This document shows, piece by piece, positions 48,492-62,400 of a stretch of DNA of 64,000 nucleotides. A program made the translations under genes and the position numbers. The DNA comes from Opitutales bacterium (GTDB lineage Bacteria > Verrucomicrobiota > Verrucomicrobiia > Opitutales > JAJFLR01). The stretch spans positions 1 through 64,000 of the forward strand of contig JAJFLR010000004.1 of assembly GCA_021772565.1 (NCBI GenBank), written 5' to 3'. Every line of letters begins with the position of its first letter. Within the stretch, counting starts at the first letter, position 1. The notes beneath the pieces are model-generated. The model did not search any database. It was given only the letters and a program-made list of their open reading frames with translations, and was not told where the DNA came from.

Positions 48492-50453
48492 ATGAGTGCA
48501 GAACAACTTGAAACCGTATTAGCTGAAACTAGATCATTTCCACCGTCTGATGACTTTGTCAATGCCGCACATATTGGGGGTATGGATGCCTATAAAAAGA
48601 AATATCAGGAAAGCATAGAAAATCCGGAAAAATTTTGGGGCGATGTTGCTGAAGAACTGCATTGGTTTAAAAAATGGGATACTGTATTAGATGATTCCAA
48701 TAAACCTTTTTATAAATGGTTTGACGGTGGTAAAACTAATATTTGTTACAATTGTGTTGACCGCCACCTGGATGGAGCTAACGCAAACAAAGCTGCAATA
48801 ATATGGGAAGGAGAACACGGCGAAGAACGTGTTCTTACATTTCGGGACCTTTATCGTGAAATTTGTAAATTCTCTAACGCATTAAAATCAATTGGCGTAA
48901 AAAAAGGCGATCGTATTGCAATTTACTTGCCGATGGTTCCTGAACTGGCGATTGCTGTTTTGTCCTGTGCACGAATCGGCGCTGTACACTCTGTAATATT
49001 TGCAGGCTTTTCATCAGAATCTATAAAAGATCGAGTTCTTGATAGTGAATGTAATATTGTTATCACTTCTGACGGTGGTTCAAGACGCGGAAAAATACTA
49101 CCATTGAAAAAAATTGTTGATGAAGCGGTTGCAGATTGCGACTGTGTCAAAAATGTTGTCGTGGTAAAATGCTCTTCTGGAGCAGAACCGTACCCCTGCG
49201 ACTTCAATGAAAAACGTGACCTCTGGTATCATGATATCGTAAAAGATCAACCCGTACACTGTCCGGCTGAAGAACTCGATGCCGAAGATATGCTTTTCCT
49301 TCTTTATACAAGTGGCACTACCGGTAAACCTAAAGGTATCATTCACACCACTGGGGGCTACATGGTCTATACCTATTTAACCTCAAAATACGTTTTTGAT
49401 TTAAAACCGGAAGATGTTTACTGGTGCACAGCCGATGTCGGATGGATAACAGGTCACAGTTATATTGTTTATGGTCCACTGCAAAATGCAGCAACCGTTT
49501 TAATGTACGAAGGTGCGCCTAATTTTCCGGATGAAGGTCGTTTTTGGGAGATAGTAGAAAAATATGCAGTCAGTATTTTTTACACTGCACCCACAGCTAT
49601 TCGTGCATTCATGAAATGGGGAGATGAATTTCCGGAAAAACGTGACCTATCTTCTTTGAGATTATTAGGATCTGTCGGTGAACCTATAAATCCCGAAGCA
49701 TGGATGTGGTATCGCGATAAAATTGGCGGCAATCGCTGCCCTATCGTTGACACCTGGTGGCAGACAGAAACCGGTGGTATTTTAATCACTCCATTACCCG
49801 GTGTCACACCGACAAAACCTGGAAGTGCAACATTACCATTTTTTGGCATCGATGCAGCTGTGATCGATGAAGATGGAAAAGAACAACAAGCCGGACTCCT
49901 ATCGGTACGTAAACCGTGGCCGGGAATATTACGTGGAATTTACGGCGACCCAGAAAGATTTAAAGAAACTTACTGGTGCAAATGGAAAGGCGAATATTAT
50001 TTCCCCGGAGATGGCGCCCGAAAAGATGATGACGGATATTTTTGGATCGTCGGTCGTGTCGATGATGTGGTTAATGTTTCCGGTCACAGAATTGGTACTG
50101 CAGAACTTGAAAGTATTTATGTTGAACATCCAGCTGTCGCCGAATCTGCTGTTATTGGAATTCCACATGAAATAAAAGGTCAAGGACTTGCCTCATTTGT
50201 AATTCTTAGAAAAGGCTTTGAAGGCTCTGATGAATTATTAAAAGAACTCAATAACTTAGTAGCACAAAAAATTGGCAAATTTGCCTTACCTGAAAAAATA
50301 GTCTTCTCATCTGATTTACCAAAAACCCGTTCGGGTAAAATCATGCGACGTTTACTCAGGGATATTGCCACCGGAAAAGATTTGGGAAATGTGACAACGT
50401 TAGCTGATCCGTCAATTGTCGAATCTCTAAAAAGTAAATATCAGGACAATTAA
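48492..50453 (+). CDS. acs: Acetyl-CoA synthetase
   Basis: A 653-residue AMP-forming acyl-adenylate enzyme of normal length. The N-terminal linker domain is followed by the P-loop [33 protein letters not shown], and [10 protein letters not shown] (acetate pocket Trp), then the hinge [20 protein letters not shown] and the C-terminal lysine in [15 protein letters not shown], the site of regulatory acetylation in relatives. It activates acetate to acetyl-CoA. It ends 6 bp before the convergent giant gene; no terminator is visible in that space. Confidence 0.97.
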   Translation: MSAEQLETVLAETRSFPPSDDFVNAAHIGGMDAYKKKYQESIENPEKFWGDVAEELHWFKKWDTVLDDSNKPFYKWFDGGKTNICYNCVDRHLDGANANKAAIIWEGEHGEERVLTFRDLYREICKFSNALKSIGVKKGDRIAIYLPMVPELAIAVLSCARIGAVHSVIFAGFSSESIKDRVLDSECNIVITSDGGSRRGKILPLKKIVDEAVADCDCVKNVVVVKCSSGAEPYPCDFNEKRDLWYHDIVKDQPVHCPAEELDAEDMLFLLYTSGTTGKPKGIIHTTGGYMVYTYLTSKYVFDLKPEDVYWCTADVGWITGHSYIVYGPLQNAATVLMYEGAPNFPDEGRFWEIVEKYAVSIFYTAPTAIRAFMKWGDEFPEKRDLSSLRLLGSVGEPINPEAWMWYRDKIGGNRCPIVDTWWQTETGGILITPLPGVTPTKPGSATLPFFGIDAAVIDEDGKEQQAGLLSVRKPWPGILRGIYGDPERFKETYWCKWKGEYYFPGDGARKDDDGYFWIVGRVDDVVNVSGHRIGTAELESIYVEHPAVAESAVIGIPHEIKGQGLASFVILRKGFEGSDELLKELNNLVAQKIGKFALPEKIVFSSDLPKTRSGKIMRRLLRDIATGKDLGNVTTLADPSIVESLKSKYQDN

Positions 50454-50459
50454 AAATTC

Positions 50460-53400
50460 CTACTCCATCGAAGTATTAACGTGTACCTGAACAAAGTTTT
50501 CGGTCATACTATCCACATTGACGGTAAATACGATATCCATTCGTTCAGAGCCATCACCGTTCGATGCTGACATCACTGTGTAATCTGTGCCTGCCACTGC
50601 TGTTCGCCAGGTTTTTAGATCGCTGGAAACTTCGATAGTAAAGACCGAGCTGTTCAGATTTTCTACCCGGTTAAACACCAAATGCATTTTTTTCTGGTCG
50701 TCAATAAATGTCTGAGGTGGCAGACTTAACACTACGCCATTAAACGGAATTTCTGCAAACAGGAACTCAGTGAAGTTAGTTAAACCATCCCCATCGGGAT
50801 CTGCGGTTTGCTCACCTTTTGCATCAGTGAGATTACCAAAATACAGTAATCGCCATTCTTCGTAACGATTCAGAGCTTCAACCGTTACTGTTACTGTCGC
50901 CGTTCCTTTCCGACCGGTACCATCACCAATACTGTATGTAAATCTATCCGTTCCGGTAAATCCACTTTTCGGCACATAGGTAACAGTATTATTTAAATTA
51001 ATAACTACGCTACCATTTGCCGGGTCTGATGTCTCTGTAACTGTCAACTGACTGCCACTTGCACCAGTGCTGTCATTAGTTAACAGATTTAAAGTTACCG
51101 GCTGACCAGTACCGATAGTCATCGTATCATCAAGAGCCAGCAGCGGAGCAATTCTATCGCCGTTCAAACTCAATACCCAGACTGCGCCACGCGACGAGCC
51201 GCCATCATCGTCACCGTTTGCGCCGACAACAAGTTCGATAAGGCCATCGCCATTGAGATCACCGAGACTGGCAAGCGATCGGCCAAACCGATCTCTATTA
51301 TGCAACGTTCCCGTAAATCCCCCTGTAAGATCACTGATCTTATGCTGTGTTTTTACCGTGCCGTCTTTATTCAAAAACAAAATCCAAACGGCGCCATGAT
51401 CATCACCGCCATCCGGATCGAATGGGGTGCCGACAGCGATATCAGTTACACCATCGCCATCTATATCGCCTAAGGATGTGATCGCTTCACTAAATTCAAC
51501 ATCATCGACCAATACTCCGTTAAAGTTGCCCTCTGTAGAACTGATTTTGGAATGAGATTTCACACTGCCATCAGTATCAAGGAACAGAATCCAGACAGCG
51601 CCACGATCTGAACCGCCATCACTATCACCGTCAGCCCCGACAGCCAAATCAGGAATCCCATCATCATTCAGATCACCCAGCGCGGCAACATTACTGCCAA
51701 ACCCATCAAAATCAAACAATGCTCCTGAAAAACCGCCGACCAGACTACTGATCTTCTGGTGATTTTTTACTGTGCCATCGGCGTTAAGGAATAAAACCCA
51801 GACTGCTCCGCGAGCAGAACCGCCGTCGTTGTCATCATCGGCGCCAACTGCCAGTTCAGTAATGCCATCGCCATTGAGATCACCGAGCACGCTGACACCT
51901 CGACCAAAATGATCACCATCAGCCAACACTCCCGTGAAGCCGCCTGCCAGATCACTTATCTTCTGATGCCCTTTCACTGTGCCATCGGCATTCAAGAACA
52001 ATATCCAGACTGCGCCACGCGAGCTGCCACCATCACTATCACTCTCCGCCCCGACAACAATATCTGCTATACCATCACCATCGAAATCACCCAATGCGCT
52101 CAGCGAGGTGCCAAAATTATCATCATCTGCAACAACACCGGTAAAGCCACCGATCCTGTCATTGATCTCTTGTTGAGACTTTACTGTTCCATCACGATTC
52201 ATAAATAGAATCCAAATGGCACCACGAGTATCTCCTCCACCATCGGCCGTATCGGCGCCAACAGCCAATTCGGCAATCCCGTCGCCATCCAGATCACCGA
52301 CCGCAGTTACCGACCGGCCAAAATGATCACCACTGGCCAACAGACCGGTAAAGCCACCGGCCAAATCGCTAATCTTTTGCTGATCAATTACCGGAACAAT
52401 TAAGCCGGCATCACGAATTTTGGCCTCTCCGCCAGTTATAGTAAACAATATCGATCTGCCGGTTACCGCATCAACATCACTATCGCTACTATCATCATCT
52501 CCCTGATCCTGCAGGGTAAAAGACACCCCAACCGGCGGTATCACTTCAATGATATAATCTCCGGGAAAAACATTGTTGAAAACATAAGTCCCATCAGCCT
52601 GGCTACGTTCAGTCCCGGCTAATACGTCATCGGCATTGCCGATGATGCCATCCGGTCCCAATTCGATCAGGTTGACTATTACCTTCCCTAATTCAGAGGC
52701 TCCGATTTTGCGGATACCAACCCCATCGGTATCGCCCCAGATCATTCCGCTTACCGAGGCTTTATCAGTTACCGTTCCAGTTATGTTAAATTTATACGGA
52801 TTTTCATCGCTATCTCCATTGTCAATACTGACGACACCGGAAAATATTCCCGGCATACTGGTATCGAGTTGCACGGTAAAGCTGTCACTCTCTCCCGGCG
52901 CCAGTTCTGCACCCAGACCCTCTGTCAACATGTATCCGTTTGGCAATGTTACATTGCCAAGCGTCAGCGGCTCTGTTCCTTCATTGACGACATCAAAGAT
53001 GCGCTTGTTGTTAACTACAACTGTCGACAACATTGAAGTCACAGTAATTTCACCAACAATTGCTACCGGAACATCATTAGAGCTAACGATTGTCCGTTCA
53101 CCGCTTGGCGTGGTAATTGCCAAAGACCAGTTATCGAGTGATCCATCATCGTCGCCGGACAGATCACTCACTTCGAGAATCCACCTGCCGTTTGCTTTTT
53201 CGCCATTAAAGACTGAGAGCGCACCAATTGGCCGGAAAGTCCCGGTAAACGGCGCGACACCGTTAGTGATAGAATCGCTCGCCTGGTCATCAAGAGTGGT
53301 ATTAACAAAATTGTTGCCACTACTGCCTACCTCCATGAACAAATCGACGCGGGTGCCAGTTGGGCTGATCAAGGTAACCTTGATATCTTCCACGAAGGAA

Positions 53401-56400
53401 TGAGTAATGTTTAAGGTAACATTGACGTCACCGATCAGAGCAGAAGCGGCGCCACCACCGACGAGCAAATTGCCGAAGTCGGTGCCATCGATCAGATCCG
53501 GAATAGTAGTATCGGCAACAATTTCCAGACTGTTACCAGCAACTGTTATTTCCGGTTTGGAGAAAAAGCCGACATCAATATTACTAATATTTTTGCCGGT
53601 TGCCAAACTAAATATCGAAGTTCGGCCGGTGTCCGGATTTAAGTCACTATCCAAAGTATCATCGACACCCTGATCCTGTAGAGTAAGCAATCCGGCAGGA
53701 ACTGACATTTGCAAATAATAATCACCTGCAGAAAGTCCGGCAAATGAATAAGTCCCATTCGCTGTACTCCGAACAGATGCCATCAACAAATCATCGCCAC
53801 CACCTATAACCCCATCGACTCCCGGCGTATACAGATCAACTTTAAAACCGCTGAGCCCCAACTCACCGGTTTCACGAATACCATTCTGATCGGTATCTAC
53901 CCACAAAATTCCGTCAATCGATGCTGGCAAAATACTATTCAGACTAAGGATCCAAACAGCGCCAGCGCTGCTTGCACCGTCATCGTCGCCAGTTGCGCCC
54001 GTGATCATGTCGATCAGGCCATCGCCATTCAAATCACCCAGGCCGGCAACTGATTGACCCATAGAGTCTGATCTGTCCAAATCTCCGGTAAAGCCACCAG
54101 TTGTCGCGCTGATTTTCTGCTGCCCCTTCACTGTTCCATTCCGGTTCATAAGTAAAACCCAGACAGCGCCTGTACGGCTTGCGCCATCATCATCACCAGT
54201 GGCTCCGACAAGCAAATCCACAACGCCATCGTTATCAATGTCACCCAATGCAGCAACTGATATTCCAAAACTGTCTGAACTATCCAATGCCCCGGTAAAG
54301 CCACCAGCAGTACTGCTGATCTTCTGATTGTCCTTTACTGTACCATTGGCATTCATATATATAATCCAGACAGCGCCTGCACTACTTGCGCCATCGTCGT
54401 CGCCAATTGCTCCGACTGCGAGATCGACTACACCATCGCCATCCAGATCGCCCGCTCCACTCACCGAAAAACCAAAGGCATCAGATCCATTAAGACTCCC
54501 TGTAAAGCCACCAGCCCTGGCGCTAATTTTATGATTTTCTTTCACCGTGCCATCGGCATTCAGTAACAGTAACCAGACGGCTCCAGCACTACTTGAGCCA
54601 TCATCATCTCCCGTAGCGCCCACAACCAAGTCAACATTACCATCACCATCCAAATCGCCTATAGCGCCGACTGATTGGCCAAAAAAGTCCGAGGAATCCA
54701 ATACGCCGGTAAAGCCACCGGTAGTCTTACTGATTTTCTGATGCCCCTTTACAGTCCCATCGGTTTTGAGAAAGAGAATCCATATTGCTCCAGCATTACG
54801 AGAGCCATCATCATCGTCAGGCGCGCCGACAGCCAGGTCAGATATGCCATCACCATCAAGATCGCCCAATGCGGCAACTGAAACTCCAAAATGATCTGAA
54901 CTACCTAAAGCGCCAGTAAAGTTGCCAAACGTTGAACTTATTTTTTGATGTCCCTTCACCGTGAAATCGGATCGCATAAATAAAATCCAAACCGACCCAC
55001 TAGAGGAGCCGCCGTCATCATCGCCGTCAGCGCCAACGGCCAAGTCAATTACCCCGTCGCCATCCAGATCGCCGATCTTAGTTACCGAGGCGCCAAATCG
55101 ATCTGAACTTCCCAGTACGCCACTGAATTCTCCCGCTGTCCTACTAATTTTTTGCTGTGCTAGTGACCAGCCGACAGGCAGGATCAAGCCGGCATCAATA
55201 TGGCCTACATTTTGCCCTGCAGTTAGATTTATAAATATTGTTTGTCCTGTTGCTGGGTCAAAATTGCTATCAAGGCTATCATCAGTGCCCTGATCCTGCA
55301 GTGTGAAAGTAAGTCCGCCACTTAAAACTTCTACAAAATAATCCCCGGCAAACAAGCTTTCGAATGTATAGGAACCATCGCCTGAGCTTTGTAGAGTGGC
55401 AATCTGGATATCATCACCGCCACCGATAGCATTATCCACACCCGGATCAAACAGATTGACTGTTACTCCCGCCAATCCAGACTCCCCATCATTGCGGATG
55501 CCATCTGAGTTATCGTCACTCCACACGCTACCGTTTATCGAAGCTGAAAGTAAACCGGTGCCCAATATATCAAAAGTAAATGGATTTTCATCAGCATCAT
55601 CGCTGGCAATACTAACTGTTGCCTTTAACAATCCAATATCTGATGGCTGAAAGGTAATTTCAAAATGTCTCAAAGCCCCAGGAGAAACTGTTGTAGCAGG
55701 TTGCAGGCTAACAGTGAAGTTGGCTGCATCGGCGCCGGAGATGTCTATTACGGGCGCTCCTGTCAGGTTCAATGTACTTGTGCCTGGATTTTCAACAGTG
55801 AACCGCTGAACGGATGCAACGGCGGTTATCACATCACCAAAATCAGTGCCATCAGCGACATCCGGTGTCGTATCTCCATCAACGATGTCAATGTCATTAC
55901 CAGTAATCGCAATTTCCGGAATAGCAGGTAGGCCGGTACCTGAAATATCATAGGTAAATGGATTATCATCAGGATCATCATTGGCAATGCTTACTGTTGC
56001 TGTTATCAAACCTGAACCGGTAGGCTTAAAAGTAATTTGGAAAGGTGTCAAAGCGCCAATAGAAAGTGCAACTGCCGGTTGCTGATTTACCGTAAAGTCT
56101 GCTGCTCCAGTACCTGACAAAGTGACAGCCGGCGTGGCTGTCAAACTTAATAATGCGGCGCCTGAATTGACCACAGCGAAAGTATGAGACAATGAAATAT
56201 CGGTTATCACATCACCAAAATTGGTGTTGTCAGCAACATCCGGTGTCATGTCTCCATCGGCGATTTTTATGCCATTGCCCTTAAGTGTGATTTGAGGAAC
56301 GGTAAGCAGGCCGATATCCAGATTGCTAACCGTCTGACCGAATGTCAGACTAAGAAGCGCTGAGTCTCCTGTTGTTGGGTCAACATCGCTATCAAGGGTA

Positions 56401-59400
56401 TCATCAGCGCCTTGATCCTGCATGGTAGCAGCGTTTTCGCGCGGCGCTACATTAATAAAATAGTCTCCCGGCAATAAATTTTCGAAGTTGTAGAATCCAT
56501 TCGCTTCAGTTTGCTTTGTTGTCACTAGTAGATCATCGTTACCGCCGACTGCACCATCAGGTCCAGGCTCAAATAAGTTGACAGTAACATCACCCAACGG
56601 TAACTCTGCTGCATCCCTGATACCATCGGCGATTGTATCAATCCAGACAACACCATTAATCCCGGTAACTTTGCCGGTATTAATTTTAAGAAGCCAGACT
56701 GCTCCGGCATTTGAGGCGCCATCATCATCACCCGTAGCGCCTACTGCCAGATTAATAAAGCCATCGCCATTTAAATCACCCAATACAGCCAATGAACGAC
56801 CAAAGAAAACAGAAGCGCTCAGCATTCCGTTAAACCCTTCATCAGTCACACTGATTTTCTGCTTTCCCTTAACGGTGCCATCCTTATTCATAAACAAAAT
56901 CCACACAGCATTTCTTGCGCCTACAGCAAGATCGATAATGCCATCGCCATTCAAATCTTCCAATGTGGCTAACGAGCTGCCCAAGCCGTCAAAACTGCTC
57001 AGGGCACCCGAAAAATTCCCGGAGGTATCACTGATTTTCTGCTGCCCTTTTACCGTGCCATCCGTATTCATAAATAATATCCAGACAGCGCCTTTATCAC
57101 GTCCACCTTCATCATCACCTTCAGCGCCAACGGCGAAGTCAACAACGCCATCGCCATCCAGATCACCTAAAGTAGTTACTGATTTACCAAACAAGCCTGA
57201 GCCTGACAAACTTCCGGCAAACCCACCGTTGCCGACAGTGATTTTCTGATGTCCCTTTACGGTGCCATCGGTGTTTAGCAATAGCACCCAAACTGCGCCG
57301 GCGTTACTAGTGCCATCATCATCACCCGTGGCACCCACAGCCAGGTCGGTTACACCATCACCATCAAGGTCTCCCAAAGTTGTTACCGAGCCACCAAAAA
57401 AATCATCGCCGTCTAACGTCCGGGAGAACCCACCGGAATTATCACTGATTTTCTGATGTTCTTTGACGGTGCCATCGGCATTGAGAAACAGAATCCATAC
57501 GGCCCCCTTATTTAATCCACGGAAAATTGTATCATCGTCATTAGGTGCGCCGACGGCCAAATCGGGGATGCCATCACCATTGAGATCACCCAAAGTTGCT
57601 ACCGATGTGCCAAAATTATCACTGCTGTCTAACTTCCCGGTAAATCCTCCAGCTGTCTGACTGATTTTCTGGTCTCCTTTCACTGTGCCATCGCTGTTCA
57701 TAAATAAAATCCACACAGCGCCTCTACTGCTATTGACTGAGCCATCATTATCGCGTTCAGCGCCAACCACCATATCAGTAACACCATCACCATCCAGATC
57801 ACCCAATGCGGCTACAGAACTACCAAACATGTCACCACTAAGCAGTGTGCCGGTAAAACCTCCCTCTGTACTGCTGATTTTTTGGGGAGTGATTAACATC
57901 CCCGGAGGCAATATCAGCCCTATGTCCTGTGTAACATCTCTCTGACCCTCTGTCAGAGTGAACAGTGCAGTCTGTCCGGTAACCGGATTGACATCGCTAT
58001 CAATTGCATCATCAGTCCCCTGGTTTTGCAGGGTTATAGTGTTACCGTTTGGTTCTAGCATCAGATAGTAGTGACCCGCTATAAGACTTTTAAAGCTATA
58101 AGAACCATCAGCAGCGCTTTGCGTGGTCTCCTGCAGAACATCATCGTTTCCGCCAATCTTACCATTTGGTCCCGGCACGAACAAGTTGATCGTTATGCCG
58201 GGCAAGCCTTTTTCCTCTGTATCTCGAATGCCATCACTATTGCTGTCAATCGAAACCAAGCCACTTACCCTTGCAGAAGGCAGACCTATACCGGAAATAT
58301 TGAAATTGAAAGGATCTTCATCAGTATCACTGTTGGCGATACTGATTGTCACTATTTTTATGCCTGCTTCGGTCGGCTTGAAGGTAACGTCGAATGATGT
58401 CGAACCGCCCGCAGCTACAGGAGTATCGGCCTGTTTGCTAACCGTGAAGACCAATGCTCCAGAACCGAACAAGGTTACGACAGTCGAGCCGGTCAATTCG
58501 AGAGGTTCAGCGCCGATATTTTGTATCGTAAAAGTAGTTGTAGATGGGCTATCGAAATCGACTTCGCCAAAATCAGTGCCATCAGATTTATCCGGTGTTG
58601 TATCGCCGTCAGTAATATCCTGGCCATTGCCGGTGATCGTTATTTCAGCTGCTGTTGACAAACCGGCATCAATATTATGCAGCATTTCTTCTGGTGACGA
58701 CAGACTGATCAGCGCGGTCTCTGCGGTTTCTGCATTAAAATCGCTATCGACTGTATCGTCAGCTCCCTGATCTTGTAACGTTATGAGAACGTTGCTTGGA
58801 GCCACAACTTTCAGATAGTAATCACCGGGTGTAAGGCCGAAGAATCCATACGTGCCATCGGCAGCGCTTTGAACAGTCTTCAGTTTGACATCATCGCCTC
58901 CACCTTTTACCGCGTCCGTTCCGGGGCTGAATAAATTAACCGTGATGTCAGAAAATCCTAACTCACCGACAACTCGAATGCCGTCAGCTTGACGATCATT
59001 CCATATAATGCCTTCGATCAAGGCCTGCGCCTCTACTTCACCGGTTAGAGTGAATTCAAACGGATTTTCATCGCTGTCATCATTAGTGATTTTAACGACA
59101 CCGGTAAAAGTTCCCACGACGCCGGTATCAAGAGTTACGGTAAAATCATCACTTTGTCCCGGAGCAATATCGGTCGATAAATTTTCGGTGAGCAGAAAGC
59201 CTGTCGGCATGGTCACCGGTCCGGTTTTAAGATTTGCCGAGCCTTCGTTAGTAAAGGTAAACGTAGCTGTCGGCGCCTGCATCTTTTCTCCGACTGGCGC
59301 TTTGCCAAGGTCGGTGCCATTGGCACTGCTCGGACTGTTATCGCCGTTAAATATGCTGATGTTATTGCCTGACAACCCTATTTCCGGCAAACCGACTAGG

Positions 59401-62400
59401 CCGGCATCCTGACCGCCAAGCGCTTCACCGATGGTTAAGCTGAACAGTTCTGATCTGCCGGTATCAGGATGTATATCACTGTCAATGGTATCATCGGATC
59501 CGACATCCTGTGCGGTGATTGTGGCGCTGGTCAGTGGCACCACCACAATATAATAATTTCCTGAAGGTAGATTGTCGAACTTATAGGCGCCATCTGCCAT
59601 AGTCTCAATAGAGCCGAACGGCAAATCATCACCGCCACCGACTATAGCATCGGCAACACCATCAAGCCCAGCGTCGAAAAGATTGACGACGACGTTGGCA
59701 AAACCCAATTCTGCCGTATCGCGTATGCCGTTGGCGTCGCGATCACGCCAAACAATGCCGTTGACCGACGCCGGCACCACACCTGTGCCAGCAATATTAA
59801 ATGTAAACGGGTTTTCATCGGGATCATTGTTGACAATGGTGACTGTCGCCATCTTCAACCCGGCAGTGGCAGGGGTAAAAGTAATTTTAAAGGATGTCCC
59901 TGTACCGATATTTACCGGTGAGATCGCCTGAGAACTTACGGCAAAATCAGCAGTATCGTCACCGGACAATGTAACTATAGGTGAACCTGTTAGCAGCAAT
60001 GGCTGTAACCCGGAATTATCTAAAAAGTATTTTGTTGTCGCACTGCCGCCGGTAAACACATCGCCAAAATCGGTACCGTCTGTTTTATCCGGAGTACTGT
60101 CACCATTTTCAATGCCATCGATATTAATGCCGATAGATATCTCCGGGCTGTTAACCAGCCCGACATCATGGTCATTGAGTACATTACCGGAACTCAAGGT
60201 AAAGAAAGGCGAACGGAAAACCACAACACCCATTAACCGAACAGACAAATAATATCTACCGGCATCAAGCCTGGTAAACTCGTATCTGCCAATTACATCT
60301 GTAACGCTGGTTGAGCTGTGTGTGGTATCATCTCTTGTGCCGATAATACCATCTACTCCGGCCTGCCGAATATCAATGAACTGACCCTCCAATCCGGAAT
60401 CCCCGCCATTACGGATGCCGTCACCATTCAAATCATCAAATAAGACTCCGCTTACCGATGCAAACGGTTTCAGTTCCAATGACCAGATTGCCCCGGTACT
60501 AATCAAACCGTCATCATCGCCTGGCGCTCCGATCACCAGTTCCTTAAAACTATCACCATTAAGGTCATTTGTAATAGCCAATGAGCGACCAAAAAAATCA
60601 GAGGGGTCAAGATCGCCGGTAAAACCACCCTCTAACCTACTAATTGGCAACGCATGTTTTACCTTCTTACCTTCTAATTTAGCATCAAACTCAGAATTCA
60701 AAAACAATACCCAGATTTTATCCTCAACACTGACAAGCAGATCGCTGATACCATCACCATCCAAATCACCCGGATTCACTATAGCTCTACCAACACTGCC
60801 TCCCGGAAAACCAGAGCCGGCAGAATTGAGAGATAATACCGGACCGATTACATAGCCGGAACTTCCAAATGTCGGGGGCAGTCTGGGGTTTGGCTGGCTA
60901 AAAAAGGCATCCTCCGGCTTTATAAAGTCCATTTCGAATAACAACACATCATTGGAGCCATTTCTGATCCTGGCGCCAACAGCCAGATCAGTTGTGCCAT
61001 CTTCATTGAGATCGACAGCCGAAACAGATCGTCCAAACAAATGATAGGGCTCTAATGATTTATCCAGTTTAAGTGCTTCACCAAATTCATTCAGTATCTC
61101 ATACGATTTGCTTATTTTAACAGGCGTCTTTGTCGTTCCACTTGTAGTTAAGCGCAATATCCATACAGCTCCATTTTTATAATCGGGATCAAATACATCG
61201 TCTTTTATGCCATCGTTGGGAGCGCCGACAGCCATGTCGGGAACGCCATCGCCATTAATATCACCGAGCGCTGCAATTGAAAAGCCAAACTCATCGTCTT
61301 CTGACAATAAAGGCTCAGAACCGGAAGAAAGTCCGCCATGCGTCTCACTTATCAACTGCGCCTTTTTCACAAACCCATTCGATTTCAGGAAAAGTATCCA
61401 TACGCCACCTGTATGAAGTTGACGCTCATCATCGATAAAACTGTCACTGAGAACAGGAACACCGACAGCTAAATCAGGCACCCCATCTCTATCCAGATCA
61501 CCTATAGCAGCTATTGAAAAGCCAAAACGACCGAGCCCGCCATCAACTTCCGGCAATCCATTATCCTTTTCGTTTATCCTCACATGTGACTTAACCTTAC
61601 TATTCTCGTCCATAAACAATATCCAGACAGCGCCGGTATTTTGATTTGGATTGGTAAACGGAGCGCCGACAGCCAAGTCTGGAATGCCATCACCATTAAT
61701 ATCTCCGATTGAGGTAACCGAAGAGCCAAATGCATCAAATGGCGCCAGATCCCCATCAAAGTTGCCGAAGAGAGAACTGATTTTCTGATGTGACACTACT
61801 TCAAACGAAGAGGCCGGGCTATTTTGCGGGATATAAATTACCGTTGTGTCGCCTTTCTCCAATGCGTCAATTATCTTTCCGGGATCAGAGCCCTCAAAAA
61901 TCTCGATGAAATTATTCTGTAAAAATAGTTGTTTCAGGCTGGTTTTGCCGCTCAATGAATCGATATCCATAATCCGGTTGCGATGGAGATCAAGCGTTTT
62001 CAGATTTGCCAAATTTTTTAATGGGCTTAGATCAACAATTGCATTACGGGAGAGACCAAGAAATGTAAGCGCTGCTAAATCTTTTAACGGGTCCAGATTT
62101 TTAATCGAATTTTTGTGCAGGTCAAGGATAACAAGATTCGACAGAGCGCTCAATGGACCTAATTCTTGAATCTGGTTGTTGCCAAGATGGAGAACCGTAA
62201 GCGCCAGCAAGCCGTTCAGAGGGTCCAAGTTGTCTATTTTGTTGCCATTGAGCATTAGCGTTTCAAGTGACGTCAGACTAATCAAAGGATTCAGGTCACT
62301 GATTAATTCATTGTTACCGAGATCGAGCTCAGCGAGATTCGTTAGTTTACTCAAGGGACTCAGGTCAGATATTAAATTGCTACTGAGATTGAGATTTTCT

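Noticed and set aside
52636-53403. Long frames on the plus strand opposite the giant gene (here and at several other places to 63519)
   Set aside because: They are Ser/Pro-rich antisense shadows of the Gly/Asp repeats; composition follows the repeat period.
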